The translations under genes and the position numbers were made by a program. Shown piece after piece: positions 40,399-49,925 of a stretch of DNA of 64,000 nucleotides. The notes beneath the pieces are model-generated. The model was not told where the DNA came from and did no database searches. It worked only from the letters and a program-made list of their open reading frames with translations. Every line of letters begins with the position of its first letter. Position 1 is the stretch's first letter. The stretch is taken from contig QCPW01000006.1 of assembly GCA_003209655.1 (NCBI GenBank), positions 1 to 64,000 of the forward strand, read 5' to 3'. This DNA comes from Prochlorococcus sp. AG-442-M23. Lineage in GTDB: Bacteria > Cyanobacteriota > Cyanobacteriia > PCC-6307 > Cyanobiaceae.

Positions 40399-41055
40399 TC
40401 AGGAAATCCTTTTTATGATTCTTATCGCAGCCATTGCCGCACCATAACCATTATCTATATTCATAACGGCTATACCAGGTGCACAACTTGATAACATACT
40501 ATTTAAAGCAGTTTCTCCATTCTTACTAACTCCATATCCTACTGATACAGGTACTGCAATGATTGGTTGAGGTAGTAATCCTCCAACAACAGTTGCTAGA
40601 GCTCCTTCCATTCCAGCACAAACTATAAGTACATCATATTTATTAATTTCCTTTATCTCACTGAATAAACGATGTAGGCCTGCTACTCCCACATCTATAA
40701 ATGTCTTACAATTAATTCCATAGAGTTCAAGAGCTATTTTCGCTTCAAGAGTCGCAGCTAAATCACTAGATCCTCCTGAAATTATTGCTACTTTTTTGGC
40801 TGTTGATAATTTGTTAACATTTTCACCAATTATGAGGCAATTTGCTTCTTCATAGAAGATTGCATCTCCATATAAATTTAATAAACTGATAGCTTTTTCT
40901 TGATTAATTCGAGTAATAAAGACAACTTCTTTTTTGTTTAAAACTTCTTCAGATATTCTTTTTAATTGATCGATACTTTTATCAGCCCCCCAAATTGCTT
41001 CAATGAGTCCAATTCTGTCTCTTCTTTGAAAATCAAACCTGATATCTAAATTCAT
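40399..41055 (-). CDS. larB: LarB-like nickel pincer cofactor biosynthesis protein / AIR carboxylase-like
   Basis: VAIISGGSSDLAATLEAKIALE; VCAGMEGALATVVGGLLPQPIIAVPVSVGYG. Confidence 0.85.
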   Translation of the reverse strand: MNLDIRFDFQRRDRIGLIEAIWGADKSIDQLKRISEEVLNKKEVVFITRINQEKAISLLNLYGDAIFYEEANCLIIGENVNKLSTAKKVAIISGGSSDLAATLEAKIALELYGINCKTFIDVGVAGLHRLFSEIKEINKYDVLIVCAGMEGALATVVGGLLPQPIIAVPVSVGYGVSKNGETALNSMLSSCAPGIAVMNIDNGYGAAMAAIRIIKRIS

Positions 41056-41498
41056 ACTTGTTTTTCTAGTTCTCCCTCATAAATTAATTCAAAAGGATTT
41101 ACTTTTACATTCAAAGATGTTTTAACATTTTCTTCGAATTTTTCTTGTATCAAAATCACCTCCTGCATTGATATACTTTTCCATAGTTTTTTATTTTTCC
41201 AATTAACCAAAATTAGAGCCTCCTCTTTTTCTTTATCCCAAAAGATTTGTCTTCCTAAAAAACCCTCTTGAATAGATAGCCATGGCTCCCAAACTTTTTT
41301 TTCAGCCTTAAGCCATACATCTTTAAATTTAGAGGGAACTTTAAGTCTTAATTCTTCTATAACAATTCCACTTTGATAATTATCCATGGGTAAAGATTTA
41401 AGAATTGAAGAATTGCTTTGAAAAAAAAATACAAATAAGCAAATTAAGAAGGACCAAAAGCTTTTTAATTTATTATTAACATTAAAATTAAATTTCAT
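41052..41498 (-). CDS. TIGR03792-like secreted cyanobacterial protein
   Basis: [62 protein letters not shown]. Confidence 0.65.
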   Translation of the reverse strand: MKFNFNVNNKLKSFWSFLICLFVFFFQSNSSILKSLPMDNYQSGIVIEELRLKVPSKFKDVWLKAEKKVWEPWLSIQEGFLGRQIFWDKEKEEALILVNWKNKKLWKSISMQEVILIQEKFEENVKTSLNVKVNPFELIYEGELEKQV

Positions 41499-41998
41499 TC
41501 TTTTTTCTCAAGCAACACTACAGAGTGGCAACTTATACCTTCTTCTCTTCCCTCAGGTCCTAATTTTTCATTTGTGGTTGCTTTTATTCCTATAAATCTA
41601 TAATCGATTTGTAAGGTATTAGAAATATTCTTTTGCATTGATTCTACGTATGGTTGAATTTTTGGCCTTTCAGCCACAATAACACTATCAATATTATTTA
41701 CTTCCCAACCTTGTTTTCTAATTAATTCAATAACTTTGGATAACAAAAATAAACTATCAGCATTTTTCCATTTTTGATCGGAGGGAGGAAAATATTTCCC
41801 AATATCTCCAAGAGATAAAGCTCCTAATAATGCATCCATTATTGAATGACTAAGAACATCAGCGTCGCTGTGACCATCAAGACCTAAATTTTCAGGATGC
41901 TGTAATTTTACTCCTCCTATTATTAAGTTCCTATTCTCTACTAGTCTATGAATATCATATCCATTACCGATGCGTAACTTTGGAGATTTACTATTCAT
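41495..41998 (-). CDS. ispF: 2-C-methyl-D-erythritol 2,4-cyclodiphosphate synthase
   Basis: [30 protein letters not shown]. Confidence 0.97.
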   Translation of the reverse strand: MNSKSPKLRIGNGYDIHRLVENRNLIIGGVKLQHPENLGLDGHSDADVLSHSIMDALLGALSLGDIGKYFPPSDQKWKNADSLFLLSKVIELIRKQGWEVNNIDSVIVAERPKIQPYVESMQKNISNTLQIDYRFIGIKATTNEKLGPEGREEGISCHSVVLLEKKE

Positions 41999-42117
41999 AC
42001 CAAAAGATTTGCAGCATCATAAATAGACCCATAACTAATCTGGAATTCCAACTGGATATTTCACTTATCATTTAATGATGCTTTATACCTCCTTATTTAA
42101 TATTTTACCAATAAAAA

Positions 42118-42141
42118 GAACCATTAAATTAAAAATGGTTC
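42118..42141 (-). terminator. Hairpin GAACCATT-N8-AATGGTTC with minus-strand T-tract
   Basis: Perfect 8-bp stem followed on the minus strand by TTTTTA. Confidence 0.45.
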
Positions 42142-42315
42142 GTAAAAAGTATGGTGTGTAATTTACATAAAGGAAGTATTTGTATATGAAATAGTTATAC
42201 TTTCAAAAGAAATTGCGAATAAAATTAAATAAAGTTCTTGAGAATGTTTCATTTCTTTGTGAATTAGCTTTTTTAAAAAAAATTTATTAAGATTTAAAAT
42301 TAATCCAACTTAATA

Positions 42316-43365
42316 ATGAAGTCTAAAAATCATGATAAGGAGATGCATGATGTGTACGCCAAGATATACAAAGATTTTTATATATTTAGTGAAGAGGCCT
42401 TAAATTATACAAGAAGGATAATTCTTAAAAATTTAACTGAATCAAATATAAGTTTAGAAAATATTAAAAATCTCAATGTTCTTAATATTGGGCCTGCAAG
42501 AGAGGCTAGGGTGTTTTCTGAACTAGGGGCGAAAAATGTATTTCATTTTGATATTTCAAAAACAGCAGTCAATGCATTAACTAAATTAAAAGAATCTGAT
42601 CCAATTTTTTCAAATATTCATTCAAATTTAGTTGACGCTTGTGCTCCAGGGGCACTAAAAACAGAAAAGAAAATTGATTATGTTTATTTAGCAGGTGTTC
42701 TTCATCATTTACATGATCCTTGCCAAGCTATAAAAAATATACTTGCTTGTATTTCTCCAGAATCTAAACTATTTTTTAGGATTTATAAATCAGGAAGTTT
42801 TGGATTTTATATTACAGATTTTATAAGAAAATTCATAACTTACGATACTCAAAGTGAAGTACATAAAACTTTTTCAGAAAAGTTTGAAATTAATGATTAT
42901 AGTAAGCAGCTAGAGGCTGATCTTCATGATAACTTTTTTGTGCCAATACTCAACTTATTTGATCCTAAAGAAATAGATAAATTTTTCCAAATATTAGATT
43001 TTAAACTTATTCACAGTGATGATTATGTTTCTTACGATCATTCTTCAATTGATCATTCCTCGCAAGGTACGACTTTAATTTACGAAACAAAGAATTTTGA
43101 ATTATCAAAACTTTCAAGAATCAATGAATTCCCTTCTCATCTTGATCAGATAGAGGACGTAACATATTCTGAAGAATTTATATTAAATACAAATATACTT
43201 ATGACTAGATTTCTTAAAAATATTAATCTGTATCGTAAAAAAGAAATCATCAATTTATCTATTGATTTATACAAGGAGTCTCAGCTATATAGGAAAAAAG
43301 AATATCAATCTTCCGAGTCAAATCATTTGCGCATACAGAAGTTTCTTAAAAATAAATATTTTTAA
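42316..43365 (+). CDS. SAM-dependent methyltransferase (accessory)
   Basis: NVLNIGPAREARVFSELGAKNVFHFDISKTAV motif I/II; VYLAGVLHHLHDPCQAIKNI. Confidence 0.75.
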   Translation: MKSKNHDKEMHDVYAKIYKDFYIFSEEALNYTRRIILKNLTESNISLENIKNLNVLNIGPAREARVFSELGAKNVFHFDISKTAVNALTKLKESDPIFSNIHSNLVDACAPGALKTEKKIDYVYLAGVLHHLHDPCQAIKNILACISPESKLFFRIYKSGSFGFYITDFIRKFITYDTQSEVHKTFSEKFEINDYSKQLEADLHDNFFVPILNLFDPKEIDKFFQILDFKLIHSDDYVSYDHSSIDHSSQGTTLIYETKNFELSKLSRINEFPSHLDQIEDVTYSEEFILNTNILMTRFLKNINLYRKKEIINLSIDLYKESQLYRKKEYQSSESNHLRIQKFLKNKYF

Positions 43366-43571
43366 TTTTTATAAAAATTTTTAAAATATTTAGTTCTATT
43401 TTCTAACTTGTTTAATGTTTCATAAGTAATGATGGAATGTTTTCAAAAATTAGTAATACTAAATAAGTTTAGAAAATTTAATAAAAAAACTAATTATCCA
43501 AATTTTATAGGTTGTGGAGGTTCTTAAGAATATATTAAGTTTAAATATTAAGTATGCAATTCAGAAAACTC

Positions 43572-43709
43572 TCAAATAATCCTAACCCCATCTTTGTTAA
43601 GATCTTCTGAATTTAATAATAAATCATAAGCATTTAATAATAAATAATTATCTTTATCTGGTTTGTGATTTCCAATTTCTTTGAAATTTGGTTGAACTTG
43701 GTTTGAAAA
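43572..43709 (-). pseudogene. Short open remnant FSNQVQPNFKEIGNHKPDKDNYLLLNAYDLLLNSEDLNKDGVRII* without start codon
   Basis: 45 open codons directly preceded by an in-frame TAG; coding-like composition. Confidence 0.25.
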
Positions 43710-43750
43710 CTACCTATTATTTAAATTTTATTACAAAATCCTAGTTATAA

Positions 43751-44533
43751 CTACCAATCAGGGTAAATTTCGTTTTCATTTCCTATGTTAAATTGCACCT
43801 TTTCTTTTGAGTAATTATTTTTACTTTTATCTTTTAGTAATTCTTTATAGTCTTCATTAGAAAACAAGTCATTTCTTCTATCTAGCGTTCTTTCAAACAT
43901 TTTTTGTTTGCGCCATAATTTAATCTCTTCATGATTTCCACTTACCAGAATATCTGGTACTTTCATTTCTTTAAAAATTAAGGGCCTCGTATAATGAGGA
44001 TATTCTAATAGAGAGGAATTGTGACTCTCATCTTTCAAAGATCCTGGATCTCCAAGAGTTCCTGGCAATAATCTTGTCAACCCATTAATTATTGATATCG
44101 CAGGGATTTCTCCTCCTGAAAGTACATAATCACCGATAGAAACTTCTTCATCAGCCAAGCATCTAACTCTTTCATCAAAACCTTCGTATTGTCCGCAGAT
44201 AATAATTAATTGATCCAAAGAAGTCCACCTTAAAAGATCTTGCTGCTTTAAAACTTTACCTTGTGGAGTCATTAACAAAGTTTTACTATTTGTTAATTTA
44301 TTTATTGAATCATGAGCTTTATAAATTGGTTCTGGTTTTAAAACCATTCCTGAACCTCCTCCATAAGGCTTATCATCTACTTTTCTATACGAGCCTTCTC
44401 CATATTCTCTTAAATCATATAAATTAAGATTTATCAGGTTTTTCTCTAAGGATCTTGATATAACACCTAAGTTATTTATTAATTCAAAAGCTTTGGGAAA
44501 TAAAGTAATTACCTCAAATTTAATTGCACTCAT
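43751..44533 (-). CDS. trmD: tRNA (guanine-N1)-methyltransferase
   Basis: [40 protein letters not shown]. Confidence 0.97.
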   Translation of the reverse strand: MSAIKFEVITLFPKAFELINNLGVISRSLEKNLINLNLYDLREYGEGSYRKVDDKPYGGGSGMVLKPEPIYKAHDSINKLTNSKTLLMTPQGKVLKQQDLLRWTSLDQLIIICGQYEGFDERVRCLADEEVSIGDYVLSGGEIPAISIINGLTRLLPGTLGDPGSLKDESHNSSLLEYPHYTRPLIFKEMKVPDILVSGNHEEIKLWRKQKMFERTLDRRNDLFSNEDYKELLKDKSKNNYSKEKVQFNIGNENEIYPDW

Positions 44534-45445
44534 TTAATAATCAACCTCATAGCCAAACTCCATTAATTTAGATTCTTTTTTCCTCCAATTAGGTATAACT
44601 TTGACAAATAACTCTAGATGAACAGGACCATTTATTAGTCTTTTCATATTAGATCTTGCTGTCTGACCAATAGTCTTTAACATCAAACCTTTTTTACCAA
44701 TTAAAATCCCCTTTTGACTTGTTCTTTCAACAATAATAGTAGCCATAATAGCAGTAAACTTTTTACCATTGTCTTTTTTGATTTCCTGGATTTTTTCTAT
44801 TTTTACCGCAACACTATGAGGTACTTCTTCCCTTGTATTTATTAATACTTGTTCTCTGACAAAATCTGATAATAAATTATCTAATGATTGATCACATATT
44901 TTATCTTCCTCATAGAGCATTGGGCCTTTTGGGAGAAGATTTAATATCATATCAATCAATTCAGAACATCCATCTCCCTCTGATGCGCTTACAATTTGAA
45001 AATTTTTACTAGCTCCAATAAGTTTTTTATATTGATCTAAGCGCAGATTCTTAAGTTCCTTATTCACTAAATCCCATTTATTTAACACAACAATAAATTC
45101 AGTTTTATTTGCAACTAAAAAATCTTTTATGTATTCATCTCCTCTACCAGGTTCAACACTTGAATCAAGAACCAAAACAACTATATCAACTCCTTTTATC
45201 GCCGATTTGGCATTCTTTACAAGTATTTCACCAAGAAGATGATGAGGTTTATGTACTCCTGGGGTATCTACAAAAATTATTTGTCCAACTTTTGTAGTAA
45301 GTATTCCTTTTAATTTTTTTCTTGTAGTCTGAGCTACGGGAGAAGTAATTGTTATTTTCTCTCCAATTAACTTATTTATTAAAGTAGATTTCCCTACGTT
45401 TGGTCTCCCAAGTAAAGTTACAAAACCAGATTTATAATTATTCAA
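44534..45445 (-). CDS. era: GTPase Era
   Basis: LLGRPNVGKSTLINKL; FVDTPGVHKP; LNKWDLV; KH domain IGKKGLMLKTIG. Confidence 0.96.
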   Translation of the reverse strand: MNNYKSGFVTLLGRPNVGKSTLINKLIGEKITITSPVAQTTRKKLKGILTTKVGQIIFVDTPGVHKPHHLLGEILVKNAKSAIKGVDIVVLVLDSSVEPGRGDEYIKDFLVANKTEFIVVLNKWDLVNKELKNLRLDQYKKLIGASKNFQIVSASEGDGCSELIDMILNLLPKGPMLYEEDKICDQSLDNLLSDFVREQVLINTREEVPHSVAVKIEKIQEIKKDNGKKFTAIMATIIVERTSQKGILIGKKGLMLKTIGQTARSNMKRLINGPVHLELFVKVIPNWRKKESKLMEFGYEVDY

Positions 45446-45484
45446 AAGACTTTTAAATTATCAATAATAAAATTCTGATCAAAA

Positions 45485-46012
45485 ATGAAAAAAAAAGCTA
45501 TAAAAGTAAAAGAAACTTCTTTTACCCAAGCAATAAATATCTCAGCTCAATGGTGTAAAGAATGGGGTGAAGATCTTTTAAGCGATGAAGTTTTATCCGA
45601 TAGAGTCGCAGAACTAATTAAAACAAAGAATGGATTGAGAGGGTTTTTTGCATATGCATTGTCTGATCAAAATTGTTACTTACTAGATAAACTTCCTTTT
45701 TCTTTTTTATTCAAACTTCAAGAAGGTGGAAATGATGTAGTCGAAATAGTAATAAAAAATTTAATTATGAGTTCTGCACAAATAGTTGTACATGAAAGAG
45801 AAAACAATCTTGAATATCAATCTTATTCTGAAAATATATCAGAGAGATGTAAAAGTATACTGAGGGTATTAGATACTAAATTAGTTACAAAAAATATTAA
45901 TCAAATAATAAAAGATTTAGATAATCTTGGAAATAGCTTTGATAATTCAAAAAAATACGATAACAAGCAAAAGGAATTTATAAAGAGTCAAATTTTCGAT
46001 ATTGCACAATAA
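45485..46012 (+). CDS. Conserved hypothetical protein
   Basis: 175 aa ORF between divergent/convergent core genes. Confidence 0.6.
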   Translation: MKKKAIKVKETSFTQAINISAQWCKEWGEDLLSDEVLSDRVAELIKTKNGLRGFFAYALSDQNCYLLDKLPFSFLFKLQEGGNDVVEIVIKNLIMSSAQIVVHERENNLEYQSYSENISERCKSILRVLDTKLVTKNINQIIKDLDNLGNSFDNSKKYDNKQKEFIKSQIFDIAQ

Positions 46013-46013
46013 A

Positions 46014-46038
46014 AAAGCGTAGTTGAAATCTACGCTTT
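46014..46038 (-). terminator. Intrinsic terminator (AAAGCGTAG-ttgaaat-CTACGCTTT)
   Basis: Perfect 9-bp stem, minus-strand T6 tract, downstream of the Bax inhibitor-1 family gene. Confidence 0.75.
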
Positions 46039-46068
46039 CAGAATGATCTAATTTATTAAATTAAATTA

Positions 46069-46806
46069 TTAGTTTCTTCTCCCACCTCCCTGGAGAGCAA
46101 TCATTAATCTCAAAATAAAGACAAACAAATTTATGTAAGTTAAATACATACCTAATGCTCCAGCCAGATATTGTTCATCACTATATCTTCTAGGCATTGT
46201 GTAAAAGTCTAAAAAAGACATTGCAACAAATAGAACAGTTCCAAATCCTGCGATCATGAGTTCAAAACCTGAACCCCCAAAAACTGCTGGAGCAAAGAAA
46301 CCCCCGATTAATTGAACAAACATTGCTATCAATAAACCAATCAAGCCAAGTCCTACAACACCACTAAGAGCCTGTCCGACGCTATCACTCATCCTTTGAC
46401 CTGTATATGAAGCTATTACGAAAGTGATTCCTGTTGCCAGTGCAGCAGTACCAACAGATCCAATTCCAATTGTTCCAATTGCCAAAGCTACTATTCCACT
46501 CAAAGTAAATCCTGTCAACAAACTAAATCCGGTTAATAATGGAAGAGCTTTTGCATTATTCGCATTATTGGCTGCACTGGTTGCAACAAAGAACAAAATC
46601 AATTCAGCTATTAGAGCAACGATGGAAAGAGGTTGAAATAGTGCAGGATTTGTTGCAATAAGTGAAACTCCTGCCAAAACACCTAAAGATGTCAAAACCA
46701 TACCCCCTCCAACGTATGGAAGAGCTTTCTGTACAACATTTGGTCCTACAACTGAACTTGTTTGAGCTTCGCGAATAGCCTGATTAAAATTACTACTTGC
46801 TGGCAT
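46069..46806 (-). CDS. Bax inhibitor-1/YccA family membrane protein
   Basis: Seven hydrophobic segments; FLDFYTMPRRYSDEQYLAGALGMYLTYINLFVFILRLM. Confidence 0.85.
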   Translation of the reverse strand: MPASSNFNQAIREAQTSSVVGPNVVQKALPYVGGGMVLTSLGVLAGVSLIATNPALFQPLSIVALIAELILFFVATSAANNANNAKALPLLTGFSLLTGFTLSGIVALAIGTIGIGSVGTAALATGITFVIASYTGQRMSDSVGQALSGVVGLGLIGLLIAMFVQLIGGFFAPAVFGGSGFELMIAGFGTVLFVAMSFLDFYTMPRRYSDEQYLAGALGMYLTYINLFVFILRLMIALQGGGRRN

Positions 46807-46879
46807 TTTTTTACCTTTTAATTATTTACATTCTACCTGAATTTTTAAATTTCAGTGTACGGATCACCCAAATAATACT

Positions 46880-47836
46880 TTATTTATAAGCCTCTATAAT
46901 TTTTTGTACTAATGGGTGGCGAACTACATCAGCAACAGTGAAGTAACAAAAATTTATTCCTTCAGTATTACAAAAAATTTTTGATGCTTCTACGAGACCA
47001 CTTAACTGATCGTTGATTAAATCAACTTGGGTAATATCTCCATTTACAACCATCTTTGATCTTTCCCCTAATCTTGTTAAAAACATTCGCATTTGAGAAG
47101 TGGTAGTATTTTGAGCTTCATCTAGAATAATGAAAGAATTATCTAATGTTCTCCCTCTCATAAATGCTAATGGCGCGATTTCAATAATGCCTTTATCAAT
47201 TAATGAAATTGTTTTGTCATATCCAAAAATACTATGTAAAGAATCAAACAACGGTCGTAAGTATGGATCAACTTTTTGTTGCAAATCTCCAGGCAAAAAT
47301 CCTAAATTTTCACCAGCTTCTACTGCTGGTCTAGTTAAAACAATTTTCTCAATTTTTTTCTCACTTAATAATCTACAGGCACAAACAGTTGCCAAAAATG
47401 TTTTACCAGTACCTGCTGGACCAATAGCAAAAGTTAAATCAAAGTTCTCGATAGATTCAACATATTCTTTTTGTCGTATAGTTCTAGGCCTTAGATATAT
47501 ACCCTGTTTTGAACGAGCAAGAATCTTTTTACCTAGTTCAGCATGAGATGAAGATTCTCCCATATTCAGCGAGCTAAGAGCAGCCTTAAGATCAACTTCC
47601 GGAACTTCTAATCCTTGTTCCCAAATAGGTCTTGTTAGTTCAACCAATGCTGATGCTCTCTCGAGATTAGGTATCACTCCATTCATTTCAAGTTGTAAAC
47701 CTCTAATAGTTAAAGAAACACCTGTTAGGGATTCAAATTTTTTTAAAAAAGAATTTCCAGGACCAGATAGCGCAGTAGCAGCATCTGTGTTTGGCAAATC
47801 TATAATGAAGTGACCATTTTTGGAAACTTCTTTCAT
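46880..47836 (-). CDS. phoH: PhoH family ATPase
   Basis: FAIGPAGTGKTFLATVCA; RPAVEAGENLGFLPGDLQQKVDPYLRPLFD; ILDEAQNTT. Confidence 0.95.
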   Translation of the reverse strand: MKEVSKNGHFIIDLPNTDAATALSGPGNSFLKKFESLTGVSLTIRGLQLEMNGVIPNLERASALVELTRPIWEQGLEVPEVDLKAALSSLNMGESSSHAELGKKILARSKQGIYLRPRTIRQKEYVESIENFDLTFAIGPAGTGKTFLATVCACRLLSEKKIEKIVLTRPAVEAGENLGFLPGDLQQKVDPYLRPLFDSLHSIFGYDKTISLIDKGIIEIAPLAFMRGRTLDNSFIILDEAQNTTTSQMRMFLTRLGERSKMVVNGDITQVDLINDQLSGLVEASKIFCNTEGINFCYFTVADVVRHPLVQKIIEAYK

Positions 47837-47872
47837 CTGGTTAATATATGTAAAATTAAATTTAACAACTAT

Positions 47873-48217
47873 TTAGCTTTCAGCTTCTTTATTGTCGCTT
47901 TCATCTTTTTTATTCTTAGCCTTTGCGATCTTTTCTTTTTCCAGCTTAGCTTTACCAATGGCAATAGCAGGTCTTACTTTTTTTTCTAACAAGCCACCCT
48001 TTTCTAATAAAGTCCTAACTACATCAGTAGGTTGTGCTCCCTGAGTAAGTCGTTTTCTTAATGCTTCTGTATCCAACCTTGTTTCTTTAGTTCTTGGGTT
48101 GTAAAAGCCTAACTCTTGAAGAGGTCTTCCGTCTCTTCTAGATGTACTATTACATGCAACGATCCTGAAACTTGCTTCTTTTTTCTTTCCAAAGCGCTTA
48201 AGGCGCAATTTAATCAT
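47873..48217 (-). CDS. rpsP: 30S ribosomal protein S16
   Basis: [41 protein letters not shown]. Confidence 0.97.
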   Translation of the reverse strand: MIKLRLKRFGKKKEASFRIVACNSTSRRDGRPLQELGFYNPRTKETRLDTEALRKRLTQGAQPTDVVRTLLEKGGLLEKKVRPAIAIGKAKLEKEKIAKAKNKKDESDNKEAES

Positions 48218-48272
48218 CTTAAATTAATTCAATTTAATTTAATAATATCATTTGAAGGTGGCTATTAAAAAA

Positions 48273-49877
48273 CTACAAGTCCCCAAAACCTTTTTTCTTT
48301 TTATTAGATTTTTGTTTTTTAAATGTTTTATTAAAATTTCCTCCCCCCATTCCAGGCATTCCACCCATTCCAGGCATTCCACCCATTCCAGGCATTCCAC
48401 CCATTCCAGGCATTCCACCCATTCCAGGCATTCCACCCATTCCAGGCATTCCACCCATTCCAGGCATTCCACCCATTCCAGGCATTCCACCCATTCCAGG
48501 CATTCCACCCATTCCAGGCATTCCACCCATTCCAGGCATTCCACCCATTCCAGGCATTCCACCCATTCCAGGCATTCCACCATTTGACATTTGTTTCATA
48601 AAACCTCTCATTCTTTGAAAATCAGCAAGTACTTTATCCACATCTTTCATTTGATATCCGCTCCCTTGAGCAATCCTTCGTCTTCTGGATGGTTGAGCAG
48701 CAAGAATCTCTGGCTTTTGCTTCTCTTCTGAAGTCATTGAAGAAATCATTGATTCAATTTTTTTTAGTTGTTCTTCGCCATTTTTTATCATTCCATCATC
48801 AATTTTATTCATCCCCGGTATTAATTTAATTAAGCCTCCCAGAGATCCCATCCTCTTCATTAATCTCATTTGCTTAAGAAAGTCATTAAAGTCAAAAGTT
48901 GCCTCTTGAAGCTTCTTTTGCATAACTTCTGCATCAGCAAGCTCAACTTCTTTTTGAGCCTTTTCAACGAGTGTTAATACATCTCCCATTCCGAGAATTC
49001 TGCTTGCCATTCTCTCTGGATGGAATGGCTGCAATGCTTCTATCTTTTCACCAGTTCCTATAAATTTTATTGGTTTTCCACTTATTTTTCTAATTGAAAG
49101 TGCAGCTCCACCTCTTGAGTCACCATCCAATTTAGTTAAGATTGCTCCAGATATTCCCACTTTTTCATGAAATGACTTCGTCAAATCAGCTGCCTCTTGT
49201 CCAATCATAGAATCCACAACCAATAAAACCTCATCAGGTTTTGTAACTTCTTTTATCCGAACCATTTCACTCATCATTGATTCATCGATTTGCAATCTTC
49301 CTGCAGTATCAACAATTAGTGTATCTACGTTATTCTCATTAGCGTAATTCAAAGCATCCTTGGCTATTTCTTCAGGTCTACTATTTTTTTCTTTCGCTGA
49401 AAAAACTTCTAAATCGTACTCGCTACCTATTGTCTTAAGTTGTTCAACAGCTGCAGGTCTATAAGTATCAGCTGCCACAAGTAAAACCTTTTTTTCTTTT
49501 TCCTTCAGATAAAGACCTAATTTACCCGTAGCTGTTGTTTTCCCAGCACCTTGCAAACCTGCCATCAAAATAACTGTAGGTGCAACTTCTTTTTCGTTTA
49601 ATGGGGAATTCTCTTTTCCCATAATATTTATTAGCTCTTTATTAACTACATCTATAAATTTCTGTCTTGGATTAATACCTCTTACTACCTCCTCACCAAT
49701 AGCTTTATCTTTGACATCTGAAACAAAATCTTTAACTACAGATAAACTAACATCTGCATCTAATAAAGCTTTTTTAACTTCCTTTAAAGCATTATTAATA
49801 TTATTTTCACTAATTTTCGCTTCACCTCTTAAACCCTTTACTGCGTTTTCAAATCGTGAGGAGAGTTCATCAAACAT
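48273..49877 (-). CDS. ffh: Signal recognition particle protein Ffh with GMPGMG-repeat C-terminal extension
   Basis: GLQGAGKTTATGKLGLYL; DTAGRLQID; TKLDGDSRGGAALS; M-domain SGYQMKDVDKVLADFQRMRGFMKQM. Confidence 0.97.
   Translation of the reverse strand: MFDELSSRFENAVKGLRGEAKISENNINNALKEVKKALLDADVSLSVVKDFVSDVKDKAIGEEVVRGINPRQKFIDVVNKELINIMGKENSPLNEKEVAPTVILMAGLQGAGKTTATGKLGLYLKEKEKKVLLVAADTYRPAAVEQLKTIGSEYDLEVFSAKEKNSRPEEIAKDALNYANENNVDTLIVDTAGRLQIDESMMSEMVRIKEVTKPDEVLLVVDSMIGQEAADLTKSFHEKVGISGAILTKLDGDSRGGAALSIRKISGKPIKFIGTGEKIEALQPFHPERMASRILGMGDVLTLVEKAQKEVELADAEVMQKKLQEATFDFNDFLKQMRLMKRMGSLGGLIKLIPGMNKIDDGMIKNGEEQLKKIESMISSMTSEEKQKPEILAAQPSRRRRIAQGSGYQMKDVDKVLADFQRMRGFMKQMSNGGMPGMGGMPGMGGMPGMGGMPGMGGMPGMGGMPGMGGMPGMGGMPGMGGMPGMGGMPGMGGMPGMGGMPGMGGMPGMGGGNFNKTFKKQKSNKKKKGFGDL
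48346..48583. repeat. In-frame 18-bp tandem repeat, 13 copies (CCAGGCATTCCACCCATT)
   Basis: CCAGGC recurs every 18 bp from 48352 to 48568 with no substitutions seen. Confidence 0.97.
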
Positions 49878-49925
49878 TATTTATGATAAATTTATATTTA
49901 TTATAAATGATACTAAAAAGTTATC

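Noticed and set aside
48346-48583. Possible CRISPR-like array
   Set aside because: Units are contiguous 18-bp copies with no spacers and encode the in-frame Ffh tail.
48252-48587. Long ORFs antisense or frameshifted to the ffh repeat (HSRHST and VECLEW repeats)
   Set aside because: The 18-bp repeat has no stops in several frames, so these are by-products; the ffh frame is clearly the real one.
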